Below, one piece after another: positions 48,088-59,986 of a stretch of 64,000 nucleotides of DNA. A program made the translations under genes and the position numbers. This stretch comes from Mytilinidion resinicola (taxonomy: Eukaryota > Ascomycota > Dothideomycetes > Mytilinidiales > Mytilinidiaceae), in NCBI RefSeq assembly GCF_010093595.1, contig NW_022985453.1:786788-850787 (forward strand). Direction: 5' to 3'. How positions within the stretch are numbered: the first letter of the stretch is position 1; every line of letters begins with the position of its first letter. A model generated the notes under the pieces. The model did not search any database. It was given only the letters and a program-made list of their open reading frames with translations, and was not told the DNA's origin.

Positions 48088-49951
48088 ATGGCGAGCAGCG
48101 CGGGATATAAGCACCGCTCTTCACTCGGCCTTGATCCGTCTGCATACCTTGGAGATCTTGTGGTCGATAATCGCCATATGCCCGAACAACAGCTCTCCAG
48201 TTCACGCAAACGTCAACGCTCAGAGTCTCAACCGAACGAAATATCGGAACCGGCATCGAAAAAGCAGAGGCCCGGCGATCTCAGCGGATCCCAACCACCA
48301 GCGACATTTTGGGATAACTTATTGAAGATTTGGTGCCGGTTACTCGAAACTTCCTCGCTCAGCCAAAGAGAAATCGCCAAACCGCCCAAGACCCCGTCGA
48401 CTATCTTCGCTGTTGCGATCTGAGGACCTTGAAGGACGTAAAGCTGTTTACCAGACACGGTGGTCCAGATCTGTCGGGCCTGAGGAATGTATGGGCTGCA
48501 AGATACTTGCCGGCTGATGTCAAAGCTAATGGGTCTTTCTACTATGTAGTACCCCGAACCTATACCTCCTGATTACACGATGAGCTCGAGCTAGTCTAGT
48601 TCTTAGAGCCGACAACAGGGTTTAGTGAATCCCCCAAGCACTGAGCCCACCACGAATACTATAAAAATAAAGAGCACCGGGGTTTATAACCGCGCCTTTT
48701 AACAACACCTTGTTGATAACGCCGTTTATTCTGATATATACGAATACCCTAATGGCCGTGTGCCCGCGAAGCTAGACAACTAGAAGGATTTGAAATGTAT
48801 ATTGGCACAACCTCGACCATCTCTTTCACCATCTAAATTCGCTGATGAAGAACATGAAAGATTTGCGCGGGCAGACGCGCATGCCGCCAAAGAAAAGCAA
48901 GTATCAGAATTGGTGATTCCCATCACCGAAGGCAAGATCGCGGACGCTAGGTGCCACTCGGGAGGAATCCCGTTCACCAACCTCATCCCCCTGACGGACG
49001 GCACGCTTAAACCGGGAACCCAGACGTCTACTATGGCGCGCGCCCGGAACAGCTCGCTCGAAAAGTCCGCGACAGGCTTGGCGGCCAAATCACTCCTTCG
49101 ACGCAGCACGACCTTCCCATCGCGCCGAACTTTTTCCTGGCGGCTAAGGGGCCAGATAGATCAGCTGCTGTCGCCAAACAATAGACTTATTACCACGGCG
49201 CATTAGGAGTGAGAGGCATGAACAGTCTTCAGTTATACGGGAAAGGCGAGCCTGTTTCCGACAACGCCTATACCATTACGTCGACTTATATACGGGAAAG
49301 GCGAGCCTGTTTCCGACAACAATGCCTATACCATTACGTCGATTTATATGCGGGAAAGGCGAGCCTGTTTCCGACAACAACGCTTATACCACTACGTCGA
49401 TTTATCACGACGGCCAGCTCAAGATGTACACCAGCCACCCTGCTCAGCCAACTAGTGCCGGAGGCGGGCCTGAATATTACGTGACTCAACTCAACACCTG
49501 GGGCATAACTGGCAACCCTGAATCCTTCCGGCAGGGAGCTACTGCGTACAGAAATGCAAGAGACTGGGCAAAAGAGCAGATAGACAAGGCCATTCAACAA
49601 GCGAACGAGAGAGCTAACCCGGTTCAAGTTGAAGCACCGGCACCAGCAGGTGATCCAGCGGGTGATGCATCAGGTGCCATCCCAGCTTCAAGTTTCGTGA
49701 CTGCGGTGTCGGATACAGAGGCCTACACCATGAGCCAGGAATCTCGGACGTCGCTGAATGAAGGGGGCTTTGAGGAATTTGATGGTTCAATACAAGACTC
49801 TGCGGAATACAGAGTTCCGGCCAAACGTTCTCGTCTCCAACAGCCTTATGGAAAGCGACGCAATACTGACGTTAGCGGTGCTGAAGAAAGTGATGGATCC
49901 GCCGTAGTTCATGTCGCGCAAGCAAGCAATGTGACAACTCGGGAGAGCTAA
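48088..49951 (+). pseudogene. DUF7924-like gene, several times broken
   Basis: Relic of a gene type that is abundant in Pezizomycotina genomes. Recognisable pieces in order: SSSRKRQRSES with PATFWDNLLKIW (48180-48340), FTRHGGPDLSGLR (about 48450), LAQPRPSLSPSKFADEE (about 48800), VIPITEGKIADARCHSGG and FTNLIPLTDGTLKPG (to 49020), then DGQLKMYTSHPAQPTS, YYVTQL and GATAYRNARDWAKEQID (49410-49590). Breaks: a frame change near 48390, TAA at 48700-48702 (from CAA), TAG at 48781-48783 (where the family has Trp), a one-base frameshift near 49018, TAG at 49182-49184, and a frame-shifting triplication at 49234-49404. The last 209 codons are open. Its function is unknown even in intact relatives. Confidence 0.8.
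49234..49404 (+). repeat. Tandem triplication, units of 55, 58 and 58 bp
   Basis: Copies at 49234-49288, 49289-49346 and 49347-49404 share GGGAAAGGCGAGCCTGTTTC and the rest of the unit almost exactly. All unit lengths are 1 modulo 3, so each copy is read in a different frame. Coding sense, GKGEPVSDNNAYT, exists once per frame. Confidence 0.95.
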
Positions 49952-52070
49952 AGGCGGTCGTGGACAAACGGCAAATTTCATTATCACGAAGGACAAAGTC
50001 TTGTGAAAGAGCAGACTGAGACTCCTGCTGATGTGTGGATTTATTTTGATCAAGGCTAGGCTGGTCAAAGAGAGAAGAAATGGAAGTGGTGGACATCGGC
50101 AACCGGAGAACTCCTGTATTCTTGATGGCAGTGTCTTTCTGAATTATACGTTACCTCACCGAAAAGCGAAAGAGGAGTATTGCGAGAAAATTCTGTTGAG
50201 GTCACGCGCACAGCTTTACATATCTGAAATTAAGTATCGAACTATTTTCTGGTGACATCGCTAGTAATATTTGCGTATGGCCTCTTCCACTAGCTTTATG
50301 GCTTTATATCATCTCCTCAATTCTGAATGGGTTGCCTGCTTGCATTTATCACGTGCGCTAGACCACGATGCCTTCCCTAAACTAGCAATGCCGTCGACAA
50401 GCCATTCAGTCAGCCTACCACGGAATCATATGCTTGTATTTCAAGCCCCTCGACCCTACATCGCGGCCCTCAACGCTTCCTCTGACGCTTGAAAAGGATG
50501 GACTCCATCAAAGCTCCCGGCCATAGACGTGCGCGACGCAAGATCAGCAAGCTGACTGAGACGCCTGGAACGGGCCGCAACCACAGTTCAGACCTTCGTC
50601 CCCTCACTACAGCAAAAATGTGAGCAGTGGTGCAGGCTCGCCGGAGTCTACCTTGGCGCAGTGAAGACTGCAAAGCCACGTCGGCTACGGTCAGGTGAAG
50701 TGCTGTAGAAGGCCTGCACGGCGTTGAGGCTCATTGCAATGCAATCTCGTGGTGGAAGCAAGAAGAGAAGAACACCGCCAGCGAGGCTGGGGTAATGGCA
50801 ATGCCATGGGACTGGCTGAGGAGGGACGATACACTGGATAAAACTCCACATACAGCTCAATGACGAACTGCGACATAACGCTACGTTGAGCAAGGCGGAA
50901 AAGGCGGTGCAAAAAAAGATAGGCACCGAGCATGCGAGAAGACGACGTTCGTAGGGCGCCCAATTCAAATTATCTTACCCAGGTCTGTTTTGTGGCTGTG
51001 TGCGTTTGGTGGAATTCATAACCCATTTGCCCTACGAATAAGAACAGGCCACGGATGCGATCTCTCGCAGATATTAAGAGGGCCATTTGCAAGCGGTGAA
51101 ACAGATCTGGACGTATCCAACGCCATGGACTAGGCTATCTGCCGGTACCTGCATGAAGCCGATGATCCTACAAAGGTAAGACAAGACGCTGGATGGGGAC
51201 GCGAGGCCTCGGGAAAGGTTTTACCTAGGCGCTCTGGCCGCGTGCTTCCTCCAACACCTCTTCTATCACCAGCCCTTTCGACGCCGTACCATGATTCCTA
51301 AAAACAATTACCGAACCTAAAAGACCGTGTGCAGTGTTACATCGCAGATTAAGTTTGGTAGCCATCTATTCTAGTCCAGACAGCACCTCGTTCATGCAAG
51401 ACCGGAGAGCACGTTTGAATCCCCGCATTCCACGCCATCACACGGATCTCCGTACATCGGCGACATGTTCCTGTAACGTCCATACTGATACTCTCGCGAC
51501 CCTTTTCTAGCACTGTCCAGTATTGAGTTCTCAGGACGCAATAATTCCGTAATTCAATTCTCCCTGAGGATTCTCCTAAGTGCTGAACATTTCAAGCCAA
51601 AAACGAAGTGCGCATTGGGATGTATTCATGGAAAAAACAAAACTTATCGGCGTCTTTCCATTTCAAAGAACGTGATTTTGGTATCAGGATAGTGTCAAGC
51701 TTGGCGCATGGAGGATTTGAGCTCGCCAACAGAGCACTTGAAGAGTTTCTTCCGGTCACCGTAGCTCAGTACATCTCCTTGGTATTGAAAGTCGACAGTA
51801 GTCTAAGGTCTATCCCAAAATTAGGCGTTTTACCCCCACACTTCTCGCTCCTCACACCGCATTTCGCCATATGGTGTATTACGATCAAGGTTTTCACTTC
51901 GCCTACCGCGGTCAGACGATCCTGTGGACCATTCACCTTCGTCTTGTAATATGTTGCCATGCATTGGGCGTGATGGCATACATAATGCTTCCACCTACTC
52001 TCTACATCTATACCTCCTCACCCACTCTCTACCTTCATACCTAGACCTTGAATATCTATATTCGTACGCC
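49952..52070. other. Gene-poor region, 2.1 kb
   Basis: No supported gene. It includes the glutaminase promoter at the right. A 33-bp stretch at 50391-50423 recurs, slightly changed, at 56846-56878. Confidence 0.45.
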
Positions 52071-54267
52071 ATGGGACTTACTCGGGCTTTCATCTCGTCT
52101 GCCTTGACTATAATCACCACTATTCTGGCACTAGTTAGTGCAAGCCCAACTTTCAGTCCTATACAGCCTCCTTCGTACCCTCTCGCAGTTCGCAGTCCAT
52201 ATCTATCGGGTATAGTTGCTTCTATACGTCCCATTGATAGTTTTTACGCTGATTGGAACTCCTACAGTATGGCTTCCAGGGGGCTTAGCTACCAATCTTC
52301 CTACCGCGGTTCCGGAGTTCTGGACTGGCCAGAAACTAGGTTGGTCCATCTTGGCCCGAGTGGAAGAAAACGCCAAATGGACTACATACAGTCTATTCGG
52401 CTTTGGTGGGAGCGATGCCAATGTCGTGGCAGCAACAGTAGTAAGCGGGGAATACACCTCGACACGTTCAACATTCGTATTGACTGCTGGCACGGTAAAA
52501 TTCTCCCTCGAATTCTTTTCGCCTGTGGATCCGAGGAATTACGTCCGTCAAAGTTTGCCGTTCAGCTATTTCACGGTAACGGCTTCTTCATCCAAAGGCG
52601 TTCTAGTGCAAGTGTACTCGGCCATCGACAAATCCTTTACCGGAAATTTTGATGCAAACCCTCAAATCAGCTTGACGCACACTACCTCCGGCAAAACTTC
52701 GATCTACGAATGGACGCCTAGCAATCCCCAAGTGTTTGTAGAGAAAAATAATGCAGCTCAATGGGGAACGGTTGTGTTCGCTTCTCGCCAAAGCGATGGA
52801 TCCAAGTCCCTCACTTACTCTACTGGCCAGCGGGACATGATTCGAGGGCAATTTGTCAGTAACGGGACTCTGAGTAACCCAAGTACCAGTGTGGCGGCCG
52901 ACACTATCACAGCCTATGCTCACGATCTAGGAACTGTCACATCGGCTGCCAGTGTTACCTTTGCAATTGGCCACTACCACGAAGATGCTATTAACTATTT
53001 GGGTGCTCATAGGACACCCTATTTTCGATCTGTTTACCCCAACTCAGTCTCGGCCCTCATCCATTTCCTAGATGACCATTCCTCTGCACGTGCAGACTCA
53101 CTCGCGTTCGAGAGTAAACTGCACGACCTGGCAATTGAAACGGGCGGAGAGAAATACCGAGACATCCTTGCTCTCACTGTTCGCCAGGTATTTGGTGCTA
53201 TTGAGCTAACCATTCCTGGCGGAGCAACCCCAACGGATACGGACGACTTCCTAGTGTTTATGAAAGAGATTTCATCGAACGGAGACATCAACACCTTGGA
53301 CGTCATCTTCCCAGCAATCCCTCTCTTCTACGTCCTCGCGCCGGAATATATTCGCCTCCTTCTCGAGCCTGAATTACGATATCTCAAGAACGGCGGTCCC
53401 AATCAAGCATTTCCCGTTCACGACTTAGGCACCTATCCAAATGCTGTCGGCCACGATGATGGAAAAGAAGAGCATATGCCTGTCGAAGCCAGCAGCGTCG
53501 TCCTCATCGCCTCCCTATGGTATGCCAAAGCTACCGGTAATGGCATCTGGAGCGGTTCAGGAGGCACCTTCACCAGCACCCTCACCAACTATGCCGATTT
53601 TCTCAGCGACGAGAACAATGGCCTCTACCTCCCATCCCAGCTCAGCACAATCGACGGACCAGGCCCTCTGGCCGGCCAAACCAACCTCGCCATCAAATCC
53701 GCCGTTGCGCTCAACGCTTTCGGTGTTCTTTCCGGCATAAAGAAGTATTCCGATAGAGGCCTGTACTACGCGTCTCAGCTCTACAACAGTAGCGGTGACG
53801 GGATCGGCCAGAGCTGCGGGGATGCAGCGCCGCACTTTACGCTTCAAACGAATGATGTGCATGACTGTGCCGACTACGCTTTCTCGACCGCCTTCAACCT
53901 TTATCCCGACGTCTTATTGGGCCTAAAGACGTTTCCACAGGCTGCGGTTGACATGGAGGACGCTTTCTACCCTATTGCACGAAAAGAAGCCGGCGTCCAG
54001 GCAGACACGCGAGGTGATTGGATGAGCACATTTTGGGGCTTTTGGGCCGCAGCAAGTGGAGAAGAGGGCGGAGTCACTGAGAAGCAGTACATAAATGATA
54101 TCTATGCTTTCATCTCGAATGGGAAGAACACTCATCCGTTCTGCGATCGGGTACATGTTACCGGGGACAGCGTGGGCTTGGAGTATACGTGGCGTGCGAG
54201 ACCGGTGATAGGCGGTCACTTTGCAGTTTTGGCAAGGAAGAAGGGGCCTGATCTGATTTGGAAATAA
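52071..54267 (+). CDS. Secreted glutaminase A-like protein (GtaA/DUF4965 family)
   Basis: Two exons (52071-52209 and 52268-54267) give 712 residues. The first 25 residues (MGLTRAFISSALTIITTILA..SAS) form a signal peptide, so the protein is secreted or wall-bound. Splicing restores RSPYLSVWLPGG, the conserved opening of this family (DUF4964), and TGQKLGWSILARV follows. Later come AIGHYHEDAINYLG, the DLAIETGGEKYRDILALTVRQ region, and the six-hairpin-like GtaA domain with FPVHDLGTYPNAVGHDDG, MPVEASS and NLAIKSAVALNAFGVL. Aspergillus relatives hydrolyse glutamine to glutamate outside the cell. The specificity here is inferred. It is intact, in the middle of pseudogene-rich DNA. Confidence 0.93.
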
Positions 54268-55106
54268 CTTGCTGGTGGGAGTGTGGTAAAAATGGCAGAG
54301 AGCGTGAGGCTGAGTAGCGGCATCCTGTAGCACTGCGTTTGGTTTCTTATATCACTGTGCAGCGCGGCTGTCACTTAACTGTTTGATACAAACTAGAAGG
54401 AGCCCCACCACAAGCGCCCAAGGTAAAGCCTTTGACACGCCGAACTCCAACACTGGAAGGACGTGAAGTCAGGAGAGTGAGTCGCTCAACGCATCGATCG
54501 CCTGTACCTTTAGGAACGCTCTGCCTCTTGAACAGCATTTGTCTCACGAGACCAACGGGAGCAATGCGAATACCAGCAATCACCATGAGCAGGTCGCGCT
54601 CATCGGACATTCCCGCCGTCATGCACGAAAGCCGTTATTGACAGACTCCTACGACTCTAATGGAGCAGCATCGAAAGTAGCATTAAGCACTACTACGGAA
54701 GAGTGGCGAGTCCAGGGCATCCTCCAATGCAAGGCAAATGGGCCTTGGACCACATTCACCCTCAACCCTCTTTATGTATCGGCCCTATCAAGAAGTCTCG
54801 AAAGTCAAGGGCCAAGTCCAAGTTCACCGGAGAGGAGAACGCGCTGCTCATCAAATTGAAGGGGGAACAGAATCTACCATGAAAACTAATCAAGAACTCA
54901 TTTCCAAGAAGAACTGTTGGATCACTGCAGGTGCACGATTCTACGAAATTGAAGGGAAGAGCTGCTGTGCGAAAGATCCGGCGGTGATGGTGGGGCTTAA
55001 AATGTCCACGTTTGAGATAGTGGTACTCAAATCTATCTTAGAGGTCTATTTTCTGGCTTGGGGTTTGCTGGAGACCGCCCTCATGCCTTAACTTCCGGAC
55101 CTAGAC

Positions 55107-55193
55107 TACGAAGGAGCTCGTTTTTCTTGAGTCATACCCTGCCACTGAAATTAGGCGAGGGCATAGGACTCAAGAAAAACGAGCTCCTTCGTA
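55107..55193. repeat. Perfect 27-bp inverted repeat (hairpin) with 33-bp loop
   Basis: The left arm 55107-55133 (TACGAAGGAGCTCG...) and right arm 55167-55193 are exact reverse complements. A transcript across it would fold into a strong stem. It could be a short foldback element or a small-RNA precursor. No protein gene overlaps it. Confidence 0.9.
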
Positions 55194-55761
55194 ATCTTTC
55201 AAATTGGCTCCACGTGCGCGGCTGGCGTGACATTGACATGGAGTGCTGGGGTACCATCGCCCGCCACGGACGAGAGGGTTAGAACTCACAATAGGATCTG
55301 GTCAGGCCCACGACCGTGTCAAGCGTTACCAGGTCCGGCAAATGGCGGCTGTCAACCGGCCTCAACGCGCGGCGACACTCGAGAAGCGCTAATCATTTTA
55401 TCATCTAATCATGAGACGACCGAATTCGATGTTGAGTTCGTTGCAGAGCGAGAGCGCCGTCCATACGACTCGTCTACTAGTACCTCTGTGATATTTCCGA
55501 TCACGTGAGGTAAGAATTTGGAGAACAATAGATGTCGATTCTATGTAGGAATCTAGCTAGCCTATATACTTGTAGGAGAGGCCCGTGCAGGCCTAATATG
55601 CGCTAGATCCACTGTAATAAGCGTGCCTATATCCCATCTCAGGGCATGGGTGGGAAGCTAATCCGCGTCACGAAATCGCATATCCGGCAGGTGAGTACTG
55701 ATGAATGCGTATAATTTAGTAGTCGCTAATCCAACTCCGGCCCATTAGGAGATAGGAACGT

Positions 55762-55903
55762 GCAATCGCAGCCCCTACCGATCCCATCGTCGTCTTTCAT
55801 AGTTGACATTCCTCTGGATGATATTACGAACTGGCAATCGCAGCCCCCATCGATCCCATCGCGGTCTCTCATAGTTGACATTCTCGGGATAATATTGTGG
55901 ATT
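55762..55903 (+). repeat. Diverged tandem duplication, unit about 72 bp
   Basis: The copies 55762-55833 and 55834-55903 both start CAATCGCAGCCCC and contain CATAGTTGACATTC. The second copy has several substitutions and is two bases shorter. Both translate to similar SQP..PS.S.IVDI peptides. Confidence 0.8.
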
Positions 55904-57142
55904 GGCCTCCCTGGGTCATGGATGCTCCACCCTACAACTCATGGGAACCAAATTACGAATCTAACACCGTCACTAATGAAGGCTGGCTGCCCAGCGTTGC
56001 AGAAGATGGCATGGCCTAAGGAGATAACGGCGCGTGGAGAGTTCTCATGTTGGGCTATGTACGCGTCGTGTTTCGGATGGGGATAACGATCTGATCACTA
56101 GAACCTCCAATATACGATCCTGGTGGCCCAGCTGCTCGGTAAACTCCTGATCGCAATGCGAACTATTATGTTTAGAGGATGTTTATAAGCGGTGGTAGGA
56201 ACGCACTCTTAGGAAGAGCTTAATCAGAACATTTTCTCTCTGATTCTTTAGTGCAGCTTTTTGCTCTGCTTCACACCTCTCCAACGTAGCTGGTTGCGCC
56301 GCCTTTGAAGCAGTATATTCTGCCTCATGTTCCAACTCCCACTTTTCCAGTTCCTCATCAATATCTATTGGGAACTGCTCGAGATGCGATGGCATGGGTA
56401 GTGCAGGTAGATAGAGATAGCGGGTTGCTTGTTTTGGGATGCTCCGCGTAGTACTACGGCATGAAAAAAAAAATAGAGCAAGCTGCAGGGCACGGTGCGT
56501 TGCTTACCTGAGTGACGACACAAGCTTTGCTGAAGAAGGGGGGCGTCTTCAACGCGCTGTTGAAGTTTGCACATTTTGGCAGAGGGGTAGGCATTTGCTC
56601 AAAAGTCTAGACCATGTGACTGCCACCACCCAGCTTTCCGGCCCCATCCGTGCTGGTCTTGTCACGCGCCACTCTCCGTGTTTTGCCGGCTAGCGTAGTT
56701 CTGCGACTAAGCCACAGAGCCTCTTCGAACGTCAACTCTTTGACTCGGAACACACCGCTGAAGGCAAGAAGTCATACAACCCGCTCCTCTCTGCCTGTAA
56801 TGGACAACTGAGGACTTATTCTCCGCAAGTATACTCGTAGCGCCCGACAAGCCATTCAATCAGCCGACCACAGAAATATACGGTGATCCCTTGGTCCCAT
56901 GCATTCCGTGGCATTCGGCGGCCTCGTTCAGACGCAGGCCTAGACAATTACTAAGGCGGTAAGAGTAATGAGCACGTCGAGGCGCAAGGGAAAACCACGC
57001 GAAAGCAGCGTGGCTTATGCACGCAGGGGTAACGGCACAAGCTGGAGGCTGGAAATAATATAGCGGGCTGATCAAACCCTCGTCATATAGAGCTTTCTCT
57101 AGTTACCCATTTTCCCTTCCGCTTCCTTACGAAACATAACTA

Positions 57143-57665
57143 GATTTCCATTCTACCCTTCCCCGTGGATGATCCGGAATCATGGACCGCTACGTCCAGC
57201 TTCGAGCTCTTTGTTGAATGTTTCCTTGGTCTGGACAAAACTTTCATCCGCCCGTTCGATCACAATGGACACAAATACAATATCCTTACATCTTCTCCTC
57301 AATCCGCCCCATTTTCTGACTCGACAATTACGCATGTTTGTGGGATCATTGAGTCATGCTCTCATCTCGATGGCGCTCACGTTCTCACTTGCGAATCCAA
57401 TCCCAACAAGGAGAACTTCCGTGCGTATGTTATCATGCCAGGAGGCAAATTCGAATTCCTTCACGAACCAGGTTGGACATTGTGGGGCTTTATCACGACA
57501 AGATCTTTCTGGGTTGTCTACGGTGACGCGAAAGATAATCTACCTCGACTTCCTCGGTTGAAAGATGAACTTGGGGGTAAGTCAAAAATACCATTTATGG
57601 TGAGTGTTGTCTAATTATATTATCTAGAGAAGCATTCTACGAATGGGTTGCACTGGCTGGCTTGA
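57143..57665 (+). CDS. Hypothetical protein, start exon not found
   Basis: An open stretch begins after a possible acceptor (CATAACTAG, ending 57142) and reads PVDDPESWTATSSFELFVEC, then DHNGHKYNILTSSPQ and THVCGIIESCSHLDGAHVLT. A GT-AG intron at 57577-57627 would join it to a short last exon ending KHSTNGLHWLA at 57665. Without that splice the frame ends at 57614. No ATG occurs in frame in the first half, so an upstream exon is needed or the gene is broken. I do not recognise the family. Balanced codon use and the plausible intron suggest a real but poorly conserved gene or its relic. Confidence 0.35.
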
Positions 57666-58634
57666 TTGTAGCGGGTGGCTTGCACGTATTGGGTGTCTGA
57701 ACCCGGTAGATTTTCAGTACGCGTAAAGTCCGACAGATTAAGAAATTCCACTCTCACAACCAATGCCCAGCCCGCTGTGACCTGTAACTATTCCATTCAC
57801 CACCGAGGGTATTTCCCTCCCAATAACCTATCCAGTAGTCTAACATTCTCGATTGGTTTCTAACGTATGCCGATGCCGCATTCCATCCCACTCGAGATAA
57901 AGCAATACTAAGAATTAGCCAGGTTGGAACTTCCAGCCGTCTCACCCCCTCCGCAGCCACAGCAGTGGAACCGGAACCGGCGGCACCGGCAGTACGGCAG
58001 GTCATGGAGATATGGCAGGAAAGTTGGATTCTAAAAGATTTTCGTAATGTGTCTCAATGAAAGAAAAGTCTGTCTTTCACGTCTGCTCCCGTCAAACGCC
58101 TCCAACCACCACTTGCCAAATTTATTGAAGAACCCTCTCTATTGCAGCAAGTCTTGTTTTCCAGATTGTTCTCCAGATTGTTCAACAATTGGAAGTCTTG
58201 CTAGCTTCCTAAAAATGTCTTCCATTAACATCTTAATATCATCTTCAATCTCGCTTTTATCGCGCTACAGTAGAACTCCCCAGCACGCCCATTAACTATC
58301 TTGATTTCATATTCAACTCTGGACCCCTTCTTGGTGCTGACAAATCTTTTGGTTGGGTTGGAGTTACGCCATTCGGGAATACCCTTAAGCTGACCTATGA
58401 TATGTTAATAATCCATGAAAAGGAAGGGAAGAGACTCATACTCTTAATCAACTTCACGAAGAGCAGGCTTTCATGGACGAAAAGCATATTGCTTGGCCTG
58501 AGGGAGGAGATAGGTGGAATGGAAATGTGATTTTGATTTGTAAGGAGGCGGAAGGATAAGAGGGCGGGACGGTCTATTTATGTCTCTGGCTGGCTGAGGA
58601 AGGACCTAACGGGACCTTTTAACAAATAAGGGTG
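57666..58634. other. Spacer without supported gene
   Basis: About 970 bp; only short frames of under 90 codons without motifs. Confidence 0.45.
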
Positions 58635-58638
58635 AATC

Positions 58639-58932
58639 ATGCAACTAGTTAGCCACGAATTTTGGAGCAGGTCGAGAATGGCTTATCGGGCGCCACGACT
58701 TCACCCAGACATGAGCGGGCTGTATCGCGTCCTGCCGGCGTGCTCCAATGCAAGAGTGACCGCGAAGAGCATTGAGGGCGTTAGCTTGTTCGACTCCCCA
58801 GTCGCGATACGCAACGCCCTCAGCATATTCGCGAACTAGACCAACGGCGTACTTCTGCTGCATCTCGAAGGCGTTCATCACACGCCTGCGGATTCGCGAC
58901 CCGCTCCAAAATTCGTGGCTAACCACTTGCAT
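58639..58932. mobile_element. Small MITE, 294 bp, with about 41-bp TIRs and AATC target duplication
   Basis: The terminal inverted repeats begin ATGCAA and share GTTAGCCACGAATTTTGGAG. They match over about 41 bp with four mismatches. The flanks are AATC (58635-58638) and AATC (58933-58936), consistent with a 4-bp target-site duplication. The interior has no gene, only chance frames. Confidence 0.8.
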
Positions 58933-58936
58933 AATC

Positions 58937-59986
58937 AATCCTAGTTCGTCTGCCGAAGGGCTCCTATATCGTAATGTCCTACTGGAGCGGCTGCCGGGCC
59001 ACGTAGCGGGCTAAAGACTCGATGCCCCGTTATATAAAGCTTCCTTCAGTTGTTTTTATGGTTCTTGTTTCATTGCGGCCGCACTCTAGTCCTTCCCCAG
59101 CCAGAGAGATGAATAGGCACTACAGACCTCTTGTCCTTCCGCTCTTCATTCGCAAATTGGTTCTATTCTACCCATCCCCTTAAGCCAGGCAACAAAATGA
59201 GTTCTATCAATAAAGATTATGAAAGCAGGAAACACTCAGATATCGCAAGCTAATTAAAGGGTCGCCTTCGTCTTCCCTTCTTTTAGCGGATTGCTAACGC
59301 ATTTTAGATCAGATTGAGGTCGTCCAGATCCTGAATCCGCAGTGGAATAGTTGCAAGCCGAAACTGGGATACATTCACCAAGACCGCAAATACGAAGCCT
59401 TCGTTGTTGATGTGAATACTGGAAAGGTTCTACTGCACTTCAGACCGGAGGATAGGCACGATAGATTGGACCATGTACTTAAGGGAATGCTCCCCCCCTA
59501 GGTTTGGTTGTTTACAAGCGTCAATGCAAGCGCTGAAGCGCTGCACTATCTTGCTCAGATGCGTCTGCAGGGTGCGCTTGCATTAGCTCCATCTGCATGC
59601 CTGTCAACTGGGCGAACTGTCCAAAATGAGGATACAACAATATGCCTGGCAAGGAAACACGTAAAGGGACTTTGTCAGATGGAAGTACCTGGCGCACTTC
59701 CTATTAGTACAGCTTGATAAGGTAGTTAGTCTCCGCATGCGGCCCTCCGAAGTTATAGTAATTGTCTCTAGTAGCACAGTTGCAGGGAATAGAAGTAGCT
59801 ACGATGGCGTGAGCTGCAAGGGATTTGCATTTGTTGAACTTTTGGCACTTCTCTCAGATAATGCAACCGACACTCCTTCTCGTTGTGGTTCACCATAGGT
59901 AGAATACTTGCCAGAACCCACAGAAACTTATTTAGCAATTACAATAGTCTAATCTAAACCTTCAATAAAGGGATGTGATACACAAA
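58937..59986. other. Spacer with a possible gene fragment at 59306-59502
   Basis: A GCTAAC branch site followed by TTTTAG at about 59290-59306 precedes an open stretch (QIEVVQILNPQWNSC, then EAFVVDVNTGKVLLHF) ending in TAG at 59500-59502. No upstream coding exon was found. No family is recognised. The rest of the spacer appears empty. Confidence 0.3.

Larger units (their letters stand above)
54268..57142. other. Gene-poor region, 2.9 kb, with small repeats and relics
   Basis: No intact gene supported. It holds a perfect inverted repeat (55107-55193), a 72-bp tandem duplication (55762-55903) with a coding-like tail (GWLPSVAEDGMA in one frame near 56000), and a 70-codon Glu-rich frame at 56395-56183 on the minus strand without known relatives. 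Confidence 0.45.

Noticed and set aside
49234..49404. CRISPR-like array
   Set aside because: The repeats are directly adjacent with no unique spacers and lie in a fungal coding relic.
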